In this document: piece by piece, positions 15,529-24,534 of the stretch
Position numbering within the stretch: the first letter of the stretch is position 1
How the letters are laid out: each line of letters starts with the position of its first letter
Source: JAGOEX01 sp964630905
Lineage (GTDB): Bacteria > UBP6 > UBA1177
Length of the DNA stretch: 49,718 nt
Direction: 5' to 3'
Assembly (NCBI GenBank): GCA_964630905.1
Contig: CAZVWR010000018.1
Location: 1-49,718 of the forward strand
The notes under the pieces: model-generated
The model's database searches: none
What the model was told of the DNA's origin: nothing
What the model saw: only the letters and a program-made list of their open reading frames with translations
Program-made: the position numbers and the translations under genes

Positions 15529-17526
15529 TTACTCTTCGACTTTTGCTTTGAGTGTGTGAAAAATCATGTATCCGCAGAGTGCAAGGAACATCACGATTCC
15601 AAGCCACTGCGCACCGTTTGACTCGAACCAGTGTTCGTTGACGAAGTTGAATCCTGCAAAACGGATTATCGCCGCTGTGACTCCCATCAATGCTCCGCCT
15701 GCAATGAAGCCTGATGCGATGAGTGTTCCCTGCTCGCTTCTTGCGTTGTTGAGTTTTTCGTCCTTTGAGCGGGTTGTAACGATGTGGTTGATTATTCCGC
15801 CGACAAGTATCGGTGTGTTGAGATCAAGCGGAATGAACATCCCAAGGGAGAAAGCAAGTGCCGGAACTCCTATCATATTGAGAGTGAGTGCAAGAAATGC
15901 ACCTGCCGCATAAAGCATCCACGGAGCGGCCTGACCGCTCATCATCGGTTCAATAACTGCCGCCATTGCATTTGCCTGAGGAGCAACTAATGCATTTTCG
16001 CCTGTAAAACCGTATGTTTTGTTGAGTATCATTATTACTCCGCCTACTGTTGCGGCAGAAACAAGAACTCCGAGAAACTTCCATGTCTCCTGCTTGTATG
16101 GAGAATTTCCAAGCCAGTAACCGATCTTAAGGTCTGTAATGAATCCGCCTGCCGTTGAAAGAGCAGTGCACACTACTCCGCCTATAATAAGAGCAGCAAC
16201 CATTCCTGCTGTTCCCGAAAGTCCGACTGAAACCATGATGAGAGATGCAATGATGAGGGTCATGAGAGTCATTCCCGAAACAGGGTTTGTTCCGACGATG
16301 GCGATCGCATTTGCCGCAACAGTTGTAAAAAGGAATGCGATTATCATGACTATTCCAAGTCCTACAAGTGCGTGTGTCAGATTCGGAACAACTCCGAAAT
16401 AGAAGAAAACAAAAAGAACTACTGTCATCACAAGAATTCCGACAGCGATAATTTTCATCGGAATGTCCCGCTGAGTCCGGAGATCTATCTTTTTTGAATC
16501 TCCTTTACCGGTGAGTTCATTTGCCGCAAGCCCAAATGCCTGCATGATTATCTTTCTGCTTTTATAAATTCCGATCATTCCGCTCATTGCGATACCGCCG
16601 ATACCGATAGGACGGACATAATTCCTGAATATCTCTTCCGGCGACATCTGACCAATAACTTTGACGATATTGGCTCCGACAGGAATTGTCTGCCCGTCAG
16701 CAAAATATGCAATAACGGGAAGTATCACAAACCAGCCGACAAATGAACCGGCACATATTATCGCCGCATATTTGAGTCCTACAATATAACCAAGACCCAT
16801 TACAGCCGCACCGGTATTGAGCTTGAGAACCAGTTTATATTTGTCTGCAAGGGCAACTCCGGCACCTACTATTCTTGTTGAAACAGTTTCAGCCCATGCT
16901 CCGAATGTTGCGATCGCAAAATCGTAGAAACCGCCGATAAGTCCTGCAATTAAAAGGATTTTCGCCTGATTTCCACCCTTTTCTCCGCTTACAAGAACCT
17001 GTGTTGTTGCAGTTGCTTCAGGGAAAGGATATTTTCCGTGCATGTCGGCGACAAAATATTTTCTGAAAGGTATCAGAAAGAGAATTCCCAAAAATCCGCC
17101 AAAAAGCGAAGAAAGGAATATCTGCATGAAACTCACAGTAATATCAGGGTATTTCGCCTGAAGAATGTAAAGAGCCGGCAGTGTAAAAATAGCTCCGGCA
17201 ACAATAACGCCCGAACATGCTCCGATTGACTGGATAATTACATTTTCACCCAGGGCATTCTTTCTTTTTGTGACAGTGGAAACGCCTACAGCAATGATCG
17301 CAATAGGAATTGCCGCTTCAAAGACCTGACCGATCTTAAGCCCGAGATATGCCGCGGCGGCGGAAAAAACGACCGCCATGATAAGTCCCCAGATAACTGA
17401 CCACGCATTGATCTCCGGATAGACCTTATCCGGTGACATGATCGGCTGATAAACTTCGCCTTCCCTAAGCTCCCTGAACGCATTGTCTGGAATCCCTTTG
17501 ATCTTTTCTGGTGCCTGATGTGACAT
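15529..17526 (-). CDS. OPT-family oligopeptide/metal-chelate transporter
   Basis: 665 residues with about 14-16 hydrophobic helices. The N-terminus contains PEINAWSVIWGLIMAVVFSAAAAYLGLKIGQVFEAAIPIA, in which the GLKIGQ and AAIP elements mark the prokaryotic OPT/YSL family; later AGLIGGFYDF, VGTNPVSGMT and GGFITDLKIGYWLGNSP are also typical. These proton-coupled inner-membrane carriers import oligopeptides or metal chelates; substrate is not predictable here. ATG 17524-17526 has GGGAG upstream, and its own promoter lies at 17561-17589. It is single and not joined by an ABC or peptidase gene. Confidence 0.92.
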   Translation of the reverse strand: MSHQAPEKIKGIPDNAFRELREGEVYQPIMSPDKVYPEINAWSVIWGLIMAVVFSAAAAYLGLKIGQVFEAAIPIAIIAVGVSTVTKRKNALGENVIIQSIGACSGVIVAGAIFTLPALYILQAKYPDITVSFMQIFLSSLFGGFLGILFLIPFRKYFVADMHGKYPFPEATATTQVLVSGEKGGNQAKILLIAGLIGGFYDFAIATFGAWAETVSTRIVGAGVALADKYKLVLKLNTGAAVMGLGYIVGLKYAAIICAGSFVGWFVILPVIAYFADGQTIPVGANIVKVIGQMSPEEIFRNYVRPIGIGGIAMSGMIGIYKSRKIIMQAFGLAANELTGKGDSKKIDLRTQRDIPMKIIAVGILVMTVVLFVFFYFGVVPNLTHALVGLGIVMIIAFLFTTVAANAIAIVGTNPVSGMTLMTLIIASLIMVSVGLSGTAGMVAALIIGGVVCTALSTAGGFITDLKIGYWLGNSPYKQETWKFLGVLVSAATVGGVIMILNKTYGFTGENALVAPQANAMAAVIEPMMSGQAAPWMLYAAGAFLALTLNMIGVPALAFSLGMFIPLDLNTPILVGGIINHIVTTRSKDEKLNNARSEQGTLIASGFIAGGALMGVTAAIIRFAGFNFVNEHWFESNGAQWLGIVMFLALCGYMIFHTLKAKVEE

Positions 17527-17560
17527 GGTAACTCCCTCGTTAAAGTTAAATCAACAAAAG

Positions 17561-17589
17561 AATTTAAGAGAAAACAGGTTTTATGTCAA
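17561..17589 (-). promoter_or_regulatory. promoter of the OPT transporter gene
   Basis: Minus strand: TTGACA (17589-17584), a 17-bp spacer and TAAATT (17566-17561), about 35 bp before the ATG. Perfect -35 and standard spacing. Confidence 0.6.
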
Positions 17590-17699
17590 CATTTCGGATT
17601 TTCCGTTTTCACCCTGTTTATAATTTCTTATCCGATTTCTTGCAAATTTAATCTGATTATTGCATTATCTATTCCAGACTATATTTTTGGAGTCGGAAA

Positions 17700-18216
17700 A
17701 TGGGCGGAAATGAACTGATAAAAATTGATGAGATTAAGAGCAGAATTTTTACTATCCGTGGAATGCAAGTGATGCTGGACAGTGATCTTGCGGAGTTGTA
17801 TGGTGTTGAGACAAAAAACCTCAACTTGGCTGTAAAAAGAAATATCGAAAGATTTCCAGTTAATTTCAGATTGCAACTTAAAGAAGAAGAACACAAAGTT
17901 TTGAGGTTGCAAATTGAAACCTCAAACGAAAAACGGGGAGGAAGGCGATACTTGCCATTCGTTTTCACAGAACAGGGTGTTGCAATGCTTTCAGCCGTTT
18001 TGAGAAGTGAAACAGCTTCAACTCGACACACAGAAATTCAACGAACAGTTCCCACCAGCAGAAATCAAAGAATTCAATCACTCCCATGACCGCTTCATGA
18101 TAATTGACAATCGTGATCTTTATCATTTCGGCGCATCACTAAAAGACCTCGGCAGAAAATGGTTCGGATTTTCGAAGATGGATATTGAAGTGACGAAGAT
18201 GGTGACGAGAATCTAA
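17700..18216 (+). pseudogene. ORF6N-domain protein, disrupted by internal deletion and frame change
   Basis: The frame from ATG 17700 encodes a good ORF6N domain (IRGMQVMLDSDLAELYGVETKNLNLAVKRN, then RFPVNFRLQL and PFVFTEQGVAMLSAVLRSE), the phage-antirepressor-like DNA-binding module. After LRSETA (about 18019) the meaning moves to another frame, where 18007-18216 encodes the family's C-terminal end (FNHSHDRFMIIDNRDLYHFGASLKDLGRKWFGFSK). The middle of the usual protein is missing. I read this as a remnant with an internal deletion that also broke the frame. TTGGAG precedes the start. It could still make a 129-residue N-terminal fragment. Confidence 0.75.
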
Positions 18217-18257
18217 AAAGAAGAATTAAGCCGCATCCGTTAGCTTTGAAATCATTT

Positions 18258-20228
18258 TCATTTCTTCTTCTTCCTTTCATCGAGCATTTTGAAGAAGTTG
18301 TCGATCCATGTGTGGCATGCCTGAAAGTCGCCGGTTTTGAGGGATTCTTTTATTTTTGCATCTCCGTGTTTTTCGATTATTGCAATCTGTTTGTCGGAGA
18401 GTTTTCCGTTATAGACCCGTGGCGGTTCCTTGAAATTCTTAAACACTTTCCGGATGAATGTTTCAGTTTCCCTGACAATTTCCTCAACTGATTTGACTGG
18501 CTTTTTCTTAATAAATCCGCTGAGTTCCTGTTCAAGGTTCGCTGAAAAGTCAGGGATCACGAGTTCTTCGGGAAGTATCTCATATATCTTCATTCCAAGA
18601 TCTGTGGGGATATATGTTCCGTCAGTTTCTTTTGTAATATAGCCCCTTTTGATCAATAACGGAGGAAACGATGCCCTTGTTGCGGCAGTTCCGATTCCGT
18701 CGGCTTCTTTCAGCGCTTTCTTGAGTCCCGGATCTTTTATCTGAAGGTGAGCTTTTTCCATTAAAGTGAGAAGTGACGCATCTTTATAAAGTTTTGGCGG
18801 TTTTGTCATATCCTCTTTCATTTCGAGGTCACCTTTTACCGAATCATTTTTCTTGTAACTTACTGATAATATTTTGTCTTCTTCACCTTCACCATCTTTT
18901 TTCCGATCCGGCTTAATGAATTCAAGAAATCCCGGTTCAGTATAGTTCTTAAACTTGGAGTTAAAAAGAGACTCATCAATTTTTGCAGTAAATTCAGTAG
19001 TTTCACCCTTTGCAGGATTAAGAAGAGTTGCACAGAATCTTTTCACGATAAGGTCAAATATCAGTCGCTCCTGCTCAGAAAGCTTCGGAACCGTTGTCTT
19101 ATCATAGCTTAAAACCGGGATTATTGCATAGTGACCTTCAAGCTTGCCGATATATTTTGAATTGAGAATAAGTTCTGGATTCTGCTTCTTCACAGCCATA
19201 ACCAACTGTTTATATTCATCAAAACGATAAACTAGGTTCATCGCGTTTTTCAGTTCTTTTGCTTCCTGTTCGCTTAAAACTGAACAATCGGTTCTTGGAT
19301 AACTGATAAGATCGTGTTTTTCATAAAGTGACTGAGCGATCTTCAAAGTGTCATCAGGGGCAATGTTATATCGCTGTGCCGCATCTTTCTGAAGAGCTTT
19401 AAGATCATATAAAGAAGGGGCATATTCAACAAATTTCTTCTTTTTGACTCCTGTTATGAGAAGATTTTTCCCTTTTAATGAATTGAAAAGAGCATCTGCC
19501 GCTTTCAAGTCTGTCGTTTTGAAAACCCTTTCATCTTCATCTATCATATTGAAAACAACACCTTCTCTTGTAAGGAACAAAAAAGTCCGGAAAGGCTCAG
19601 GCTTAAAATCCCTGTTTTCTATGAATCTCTTAATAATTTCAGCAAGTAACCAAGTCTGAACCCTGCCGATGCTCACCGGCTTTCCCGGTTTTCCGTACTT
19701 CACGCTGTAAAGGATCGTCAACTGAATTCCCACAAGCCAGTCAACTATTTCTCTGGTTCTTGCCGCATTATAGTAGCCGTCAAATTCCTTATGATCCTGC
19801 CTTGCCTGGAAAGCCTTTTTTATTTCGGGTGCAGTTTCGCTGTGAAGCCATATCCTTGTGATCTTTTCGGCTTTAACCGCACCGTTTTCTTTAGCAATTT
19901 CAAGGATATTCCTGTGAATAAGCTCCCCTTCCCTGTCAGGGTCGGCACCAAGAATTATCTCAGTGGCGTTCTTTAACGCCTTTTCAATTTCCGCATAGAC
20001 CGGCTTGTTTGTTATCATGTGCTTAAACTTTCCGGGAATGAACGGCAGATATTTCAGCGTTTCACTCCAGAACGGCTTTTTATCCTTTGGAAAATGCTCC
20101 TGCAGATAAAATTCAAGATCCATCAGTGATTCAATGTGACCTACACTCGTGACAACCTTTACTTCATTTCCAAGCGCCGCTTCCATCTTCCGCTTCATTG
20201 ACGGCTTTTCAACGATCATAACCTTCAT
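18258..20228 (-). CDS. topB: DNA topoisomerase III (type IA)
   Basis: 656 residues. A TOPRIM domain opens the protein (MKVMIVEKPS; acidic triad ADPDREGE at 95-102). It is followed by the type IA fold with EIVDWLVGIQLT (160-171), SIGRVQT (186-192) and active-site Tyr310 in ISYPRTD. The C-terminal part keeps LMEKAHLQIKDP-, GIGTAATRA- and IKRGYI-like blocks. No zinc-finger cysteine clusters are seen at the C-terminus, which ends in a Lys run. It relaxes negatively supercoiled DNA and decatenates intermediates. Its start codon and Shine-Dalgarno site lie in a 19-bp sequence repeated exactly at the RhuM gene start. Confidence 0.93.
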   Translation of the reverse strand: MKVMIVEKPSMKRKMEAALGNEVKVVTSVGHIESLMDLEFYLQEHFPKDKKPFWSETLKYLPFIPGKFKHMITNKPVYAEIEKALKNATEIILGADPDREGELIHRNILEIAKENGAVKAEKITRIWLHSETAPEIKKAFQARQDHKEFDGYYNAARTREIVDWLVGIQLTILYSVKYGKPGKPVSIGRVQTWLLAEIIKRFIENRDFKPEPFRTFLFLTREGVVFNMIDEDERVFKTTDLKAADALFNSLKGKNLLITGVKKKKFVEYAPSLYDLKALQKDAAQRYNIAPDDTLKIAQSLYEKHDLISYPRTDCSVLSEQEAKELKNAMNLVYRFDEYKQLVMAVKKQNPELILNSKYIGKLEGHYAIIPVLSYDKTTVPKLSEQERLIFDLIVKRFCATLLNPAKGETTEFTAKIDESLFNSKFKNYTEPGFLEFIKPDRKKDGEGEEDKILSVSYKKNDSVKGDLEMKEDMTKPPKLYKDASLLTLMEKAHLQIKDPGLKKALKEADGIGTAATRASFPPLLIKRGYITKETDGTYIPTDLGMKIYEILPEELVIPDFSANLEQELSGFIKKKPVKSVEEIVRETETFIRKVFKNFKEPPRVYNGKLSDKQIAIIEKHGDAKIKESLKTGDFQACHTWIDNFFKMLDERKKKK

Positions 20229-20243
20229 TCTATTCTCCTAATC
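20225..20243. repeat. 19-bp direct repeat, copy 1 (topB leader)
   Basis: The plus-strand sequence tcattctattctcctaatc is identical to 21315-21333. It contains the topB start codon (complement of cat at 20226-20228) and its AGGAGA Shine-Dalgarno site. The two copies bracket the RhuM gene. Confidence 0.85.
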
Positions 20244-20271
20244 CTCACATCATTACAGATTTGAAAAAGTG

Positions 20272-21318
20272 TCAGTTATTTATCTTGTATTTCTCAGCTA
20301 ACTTCTTAATATGATTATCAAAATCTGATTCCACAACTCTATCTTGAAGCACTCTGTATCTTTCAAACTCCTCCTCAGCAAATACTTTTGCTATCTCGGC
20401 AGTTACAGTTCCTGAGTTTTCCAAAATATCTTTCTCATTGAACTTTAAAAATGCGTCCAGTTTTTCTATCCAGTCTGCCATATACATCACTTTGCGGTTT
20501 TTCGCCTGCAACTCAGCAAAGTCCAGATACATTGAAACAATGAGATTCAAGTTTTCCATTTCGTCTTCGTTAAGATAATTTTTTGCAATAGTTACATCAG
20601 ATTTCCTTATCTTTCCTTTAGGCCCGTTCTTCCATGTGGTTAATCCCATATTCTGTTTTCCGCAATCAGCACGGGTCTTAATTATTTCAGCTGCCGTTTG
20701 CCTGCTTATCGCCCAATGAAGCTTATTTTGTACGGTGGCAAAGAACTTTTTTGTTTCTTCACTGTTTTTGTTGTAATCAGCACTGCATTCTGAATAAATA
20801 TCTGTGATTTTCTGATAAAACCTTCTTTCACTCGAACGGATATCGCGAATCCTTTCAAGTTGCTCTTCAAAATAATCCTGTCCGAAGATATTATTCGGAT
20901 TTTTCAACCGCTCATCATCCATAGCGAAGCCTTTGATGATATACTCTTTTAAAATGGAGGTAGCCCATATACGGAAATGAGTTGCATAAGCTGAATTTAC
21001 TCTGTAACCAACTGAAATTATTGCGTCAAGATTGTAAAAATCTATGAAACGGATAACTTTTCGAGAACCTTCCTGCTGAACTGTTTCCATTTTGGAAATA
21101 GTTGCTGTTTTGTCTAACTCGCCTTCTTCGTAAATATTTGCCAAATGCTTTGATACCGCCGGCACATTTACATCAAAAAGCTCTGCTATTTTCTTTTGCG
21201 TCAGCCAGATATTTTCATTATGCAGAAATATCTCAACCTTAACTTTGCCGTTCGGAGTAGTGTAAAGAAGGAACTCCGTAAAAGAATTGTTGGGAACGAT
21301 CTGATTTTTCTTCCTCAT
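20272..21318 (-). CDS. RhuM-family protein
   Basis: 348 residues. The N-terminus has NIWLTQKKIAELFDVNVPAVSKHLANIYEEGEL (about 32-64), a helix-turn-helix-like segment shared by RhuM proteins. It continues with the hallmark RFIDFYNLDAIISVGYRVNSAYATHFRIWAT block and ends with MYMADWIEKLDAFL and other family blocks. RhuM was named in a Salmonella pathogenicity island; the biochemical role is unknown, though the family is related to phage antirepressor-type proteins and travels on mobile DNA. It lies between topB and rsmE and is bounded by exact 19-bp direct repeats, the upstream copy containing its own start and Shine-Dalgarno site. This suggests recent insertion. Confidence 0.88.
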   Translation of the reverse strand: MRKKNQIVPNNSFTEFLLYTTPNGKVKVEIFLHNENIWLTQKKIAELFDVNVPAVSKHLANIYEEGELDKTATISKMETVQQEGSRKVIRFIDFYNLDAIISVGYRVNSAYATHFRIWATSILKEYIIKGFAMDDERLKNPNNIFGQDYFEEQLERIRDIRSSERRFYQKITDIYSECSADYNKNSEETKKFFATVQNKLHWAISRQTAAEIIKTRADCGKQNMGLTTWKNGPKGKIRKSDVTIAKNYLNEDEMENLNLIVSMYLDFAELQAKNRKVMYMADWIEKLDAFLKFNEKDILENSGTVTAEIAKVFAEEEFERYRVLQDRVVESDFDNHIKKLAEKYKINN

Positions 21319-21333
21319 TCTATTCTCCTAATC
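21315..21333. repeat. 19-bp direct repeat, copy 2 (RhuM leader)
   Basis: Exact copy of 20225-20243, 1,090 bp away. It contains the RhuM start codon (21316-21318) and Shine-Dalgarno site. See the findings for the insertion interpretation. Confidence 0.85.
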
Positions 21334-21387
21334 ATTGTTAGAAAAAATTGGCTTATAATATCAGATGTGCGGCGTTTGTCAAATAAC

Positions 21388-22101
21388 TTAAATAAACCCT
21401 GCGACTGCGGTGTGTACGGCCGCTTCTGTCCGGATTATTCTGTTTCCGAGCCTGACGGGAATGAACCCTGCTTTTATGAATTGGTTGACTTCATATTTCG
21501 TGAATCCTCTTTCCGGGCCTATCGCAATTACGCTTTTTTCCTTTTTTGCAATATTTCTCAAATGATCCTCTGCATTCGGAAAAGTGAGAAAACATGATGT
21601 ATATCGCTGATTATATTGAGTTATTACATCATTCGAATAAGGGCCGAATCTTTTGACAATTGATATTTCAGGGGGTACTGTATCCATACTCTGCTCAAGA
21701 CCTTTGACAATGCATTCCTCAAGGCCAGAAGGGGTGAAAATATCGTTATCCCAGTAACCTTTATCACCGAAATATGTCTGAATTATCTCAATTTTTTCAA
21801 CTCCGTAAGAAGTGAGGTCTGATATAAGTCGCGACATTACTTTCGGACGACTCAGCCCGATGATAACTGTGAGAGGGATTTTGGGTTCCGGATCAGCATC
21901 AAAATTGAATTTAAGAACCGCTTTTTCCCCATCCAGTTTTTCAATTTCAGCAACCCCTTTTTTCCCGTTGTAAAGACCTGCTTTTATCTTTGAACCGGGG
22001 TAGACTTTGAGAATTTCGTTCAGATGAGACACCCGTTTCCCATGAATTACTGCCGTATTTTCTGATATTATTTCGCTTCTAAATATTATAAGCTGATTCA
22101 T
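21388..22101 (-). CDS. rsmE: 16S rRNA m3U1498 methyltransferase
   Basis: 237 residues. An N-terminal PUA-like domain (HLNEILKVYPGSKIKAGLYNGKKG) precedes a SPOUT knot with LTVIIGLSRPKVMSRLI, IGPERGFTKYEV (consensus GPEGG; Arg replaces the second Gly) and the C-terminal RLGNRIIRTEAAVHTA, the family's SAM-binding knot. It methylates N3 of U1498 in 16S rRNA. Start ATG 22099-22101, with the deformylase gene ending 11 bp upstream. Its downstream region (21319-21387) holds the RhuM leader repeat. Confidence 0.93.
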   Translation of the reverse strand: MNQLIIFRSEIISENTAVIHGKRVSHLNEILKVYPGSKIKAGLYNGKKGVAEIEKLDGEKAVLKFNFDADPEPKIPLTVIIGLSRPKVMSRLISDLTSYGVEKIEIIQTYFGDKGYWDNDIFTPSGLEECIVKGLEQSMDTVPPEISIVKRFGPYSNDVITQYNQRYTSCFLTFPNAEDHLRNIAKKEKSVIAIGPERGFTKYEVNQFIKAGFIPVRLGNRIIRTEAAVHTAVAGFI

Positions 22102-22112
22102 CGAATTAAATT

Positions 22113-22799
22113 TTACTCGGTTTTTTCGGTTTTAGCCGCTTCGGCTTCTTCTTTTTGTTTTTTCCTCATTTCGTAATATTCCTCTTTGGGAACAAGGTTT
22201 CCTTCGCACTTTTTATCAATGAAAAGAATGCCGTCTAGATGATCAATTTCATGTTGAAAAATTACGGCTGTCCACCCTTCGATCTTTTCCTTGAAGCGGA
22301 CAATATTTCCGCTTTCATTTTTATCATATTCAATATCTATATCCTGACTTCTCATAACTTTTCCAAAACCGTCAGGAACTGAAAGACACCCTTCCCAGCC
22401 CTCTATAAGCTCGCCTCTTTTCTCAGTAATTACAGGATTATAGTAATATTCAAGCGGCTTTTCCTCTTTATCAAGCCGCTGAACTATCACAAGCCGTCTG
22501 TTGACACCAACCTGAGGAGCGGCAATTCCCACACCTTTCTCTTCAATAAGCGATTCCATCATTTTCTTTTCAAGGACATCATATCCTGCTGAATTCATTA
22601 AAGCTTTCTTTGAAATGACTCTAAGTACAGCGTTGTCATTTTCAGCGTTGTTCTTAAAAACTCTCATCTTTTCAGCGGAATTGATGAACTCAATTTCAGT
22701 TTTTGTCAGAGTGCCGTCATCTGTTTCTATTTTTTTCTGAGTTGATGCACAGCCTATAAGAAAAGAAAAAAAGACAATAATTGCAAGTCGTTGAATCAT
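22113..22799 (-). CDS. def: peptide deformylase with lipoprotein signal
   Basis: 228 residues. All three deformylase motifs are intact: GVGIAAPQVG (89-98), EGCLSV (136-141, metal-binding Cys) and HEIDH (183-187, two metal His and the catalytic Glu). Unusually the protein starts MIQRLAIIVFFSFLIGC, a hydrophobic signal with lipobox LIGC (Cys17), followed by a polar linker. The start has GGAG close upstream (TGGAGAATGAAATG) and overlaps the Sel1-like lipoprotein region with only 1 base between stop and start, so this N-terminus is well supported. An internal Met45 (MRVFKNN) could give a cytosolic form. A Lys/Glu-rich tail ends the protein. Substrate in the envelope, if exported, is unknown. Confidence 0.88.
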   Translation of the reverse strand: MIQRLAIIVFFSFLIGCASTQKKIETDDGTLTKTEIEFINSAEKMRVFKNNAENDNAVLRVISKKALMNSAGYDVLEKKMMESLIEEKGVGIAAPQVGVNRRLVIVQRLDKEEKPLEYYYNPVITEKRGELIEGWEGCLSVPDGFGKVMRSQDIDIEYDKNESGNIVRFKEKIEGWTAVIFQHEIDHLDGILFIDKKCEGNLVPKEEYYEMRKKQKEEAEAAKTEKTE

Positions 22800-22800
22800 T

Positions 22801-24522
22801 TCATTCTCCAGTTTTATTACACGATTCCTTCAAACCCAGAGTGCATGACTTATCGTAATAGAATTTTGATTTTATTGGATCTTTTTTACCCGTCTCCCCT
22901 TTTTCGTAAATAAAACCAAGATATGCACATCCTCTGACATCATCAACCTCGCAACTGTCGCCAAGAAGCGGCAATGCCTTGATAACATTGACCTTTACGC
23001 CATGTTCGCCTGAATAAAGGATCTTGCCAGCCTTAAAACACCAGCTCTTTTCCCCGAGATGGCACGACTTTTCACCGAAATAGACCGCTGAATCACCCTG
23101 TTTTGCTTCAATCGCATCTTCAGCAAGTTCAACACAAGCGTTTTTAATAGACATCAGACATGCTTTCTTTTTCATGTCCCTTGCATCGTCATTTTTTGAA
23201 AATGAATAGAGATAACAGTAAGCCCCGTTACCTGCACTACATGAATTCTTCCATTTTTCGACAACATTGGCATTACCAAAAAGTGCTGAAATCACTTCAT
23301 TTTTCTTTTCAACAGGAGTTATTGCATCAATAAGTTTATTTATCACTTTTCTTCCTGCAAAAGCCCCGTATGTTTCAATATAACGACTCAGGTCATCCGC
23401 TGTTTTCTGAGCAGGCAGAGAAGTCATAAGAACAATCTGCTCAACTTTAACAAGATCGGCATCATGCGCAAAAGCTGTTGTTTTCATTGTAGATTCCATG
23501 TTTCTATAGAACTCAGTCCGCTCTTTTGCAAGCGTTTTAAAAGGATTTTCACCTGAATAATTATAAAGACCGGTCCATGCATTCACTGCTTTTTCAGGGA
23601 AAAGCCGTCCTTTCTTTTCATATTCATAAGCGTTGTTATAAAGCTTAAGAAGTTCCACATCGAGATTACTGAAAACACCCTCTTTTTTAACATCAGGATA
23701 TTCAGCATAGTTAATTACGGGAAGATATATCCCTGAAGAGAAGAAATAATTCTTTTTCAACTCATCCATATCGTCTCCCGATGCGAATATTGTCTGAACT
23801 GTGCTTTCTGAAGTGAGATCGTTCCTTGTCGTTACAATATTTATCATCGAACCGTTGCAAGTTACCGATGTTTCTGCAAAAAACGCATATCCGCTTTGAC
23901 CGTTTCCGGCTTGTTCCCTGCTAAGTTTCCAGCCGTTAATACTTGCCATGTTCTTAAAAAGTGCCGTAAGAAGATCACCATTGCCGCAACCCTGCTGAAC
24001 ATTCATTTTCCACGCAGTTATATCAGCCGCCTGAACCCTGATCTTTTCCATGTCGGCACTGCTTACCGATACTTTGACAAAACAGTCATTCACAACCGAT
24101 CCGCTTTCATAGCGCTGTTCATTGTAGTAAGCACTGAAATATTCCTTGAGGGTGATATATGCACCTTTTTCAGTTGAAACCGCTGTCACGAGCTCAGCCG
24201 TTTCACCAGTCACCATCTCCTCATAACTCTTTGAAAGTGATTTCAGCTCCACTTTCACATATCTGCTGACCTGGTGAAGTGCATCTCTGAGCGCCTTTTC
24301 ATGGCACTCTCCCATATTTTTCTCACCGCTTGACCTTCCAGTGAAGTAGTGAACCCCGTTTTCTGTAAAATGAACCTGCAAAGCCCATGCCGGGGCATCG
24401 GGAGAAAGTTCCGGTCTTTTCTGCTCTGTATTGGATGAACCCGACTGTACCGCAGGAGCAGATGAACATGCCGCAAAAACCGCAATAAAACCCCAAAACA
24501 CAAAATTCCTTAACATTTTCAA
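22801..24522 (-). CDS. lipoprotein: LPP20-like N-terminal region plus C-terminal Sel1-like Cys repeats
   Basis: 573 residues. Lipobox FAAC near residue 19. The N-terminal third has PAWALQVHFTENGVHYFTGRSSGEKNMGECHEKALRDAL, the same pattern as the LPP20-like protein at 14638-15462. The C-terminal 160 residues are paired-Cys helical repeats (SIKNACVELAEDAIEAK; GEKSWCFKAGKILYSGEHG; DVRGCAYLGFIYEKGETG), like Sel1/Hcp-type repeats held by disulfides. Likely a periplasm-facing scaffold lipoprotein. It is 1 bp upstream of the deformylase gene and shares its transcript. The gap before it (24523-24557) holds a small palindromic repeat. Confidence 0.72.
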   Translation of the reverse strand: MKMLRNFVFWGFIAVFAACSSAPAVQSGSSNTEQKRPELSPDAPAWALQVHFTENGVHYFTGRSSGEKNMGECHEKALRDALHQVSRYVKVELKSLSKSYEEMVTGETAELVTAVSTEKGAYITLKEYFSAYYNEQRYESGSVVNDCFVKVSVSSADMEKIRVQAADITAWKMNVQQGCGNGDLLTALFKNMASINGWKLSREQAGNGQSGYAFFAETSVTCNGSMINIVTTRNDLTSESTVQTIFASGDDMDELKKNYFFSSGIYLPVINYAEYPDVKKEGVFSNLDVELLKLYNNAYEYEKKGRLFPEKAVNAWTGLYNYSGENPFKTLAKERTEFYRNMESTMKTTAFAHDADLVKVEQIVLMTSLPAQKTADDLSRYIETYGAFAGRKVINKLIDAITPVEKKNEVISALFGNANVVEKWKNSCSAGNGAYCYLYSFSKNDDARDMKKKACLMSIKNACVELAEDAIEAKQGDSAVYFGEKSCHLGEKSWCFKAGKILYSGEHGVKVNVIKALPLLGDSCEVDDVRGCAYLGFIYEKGETGKKDPIKSKFYYDKSCTLGLKESCNKTGE

Positions 24523-24534
24523 CTCCTTATTGCT

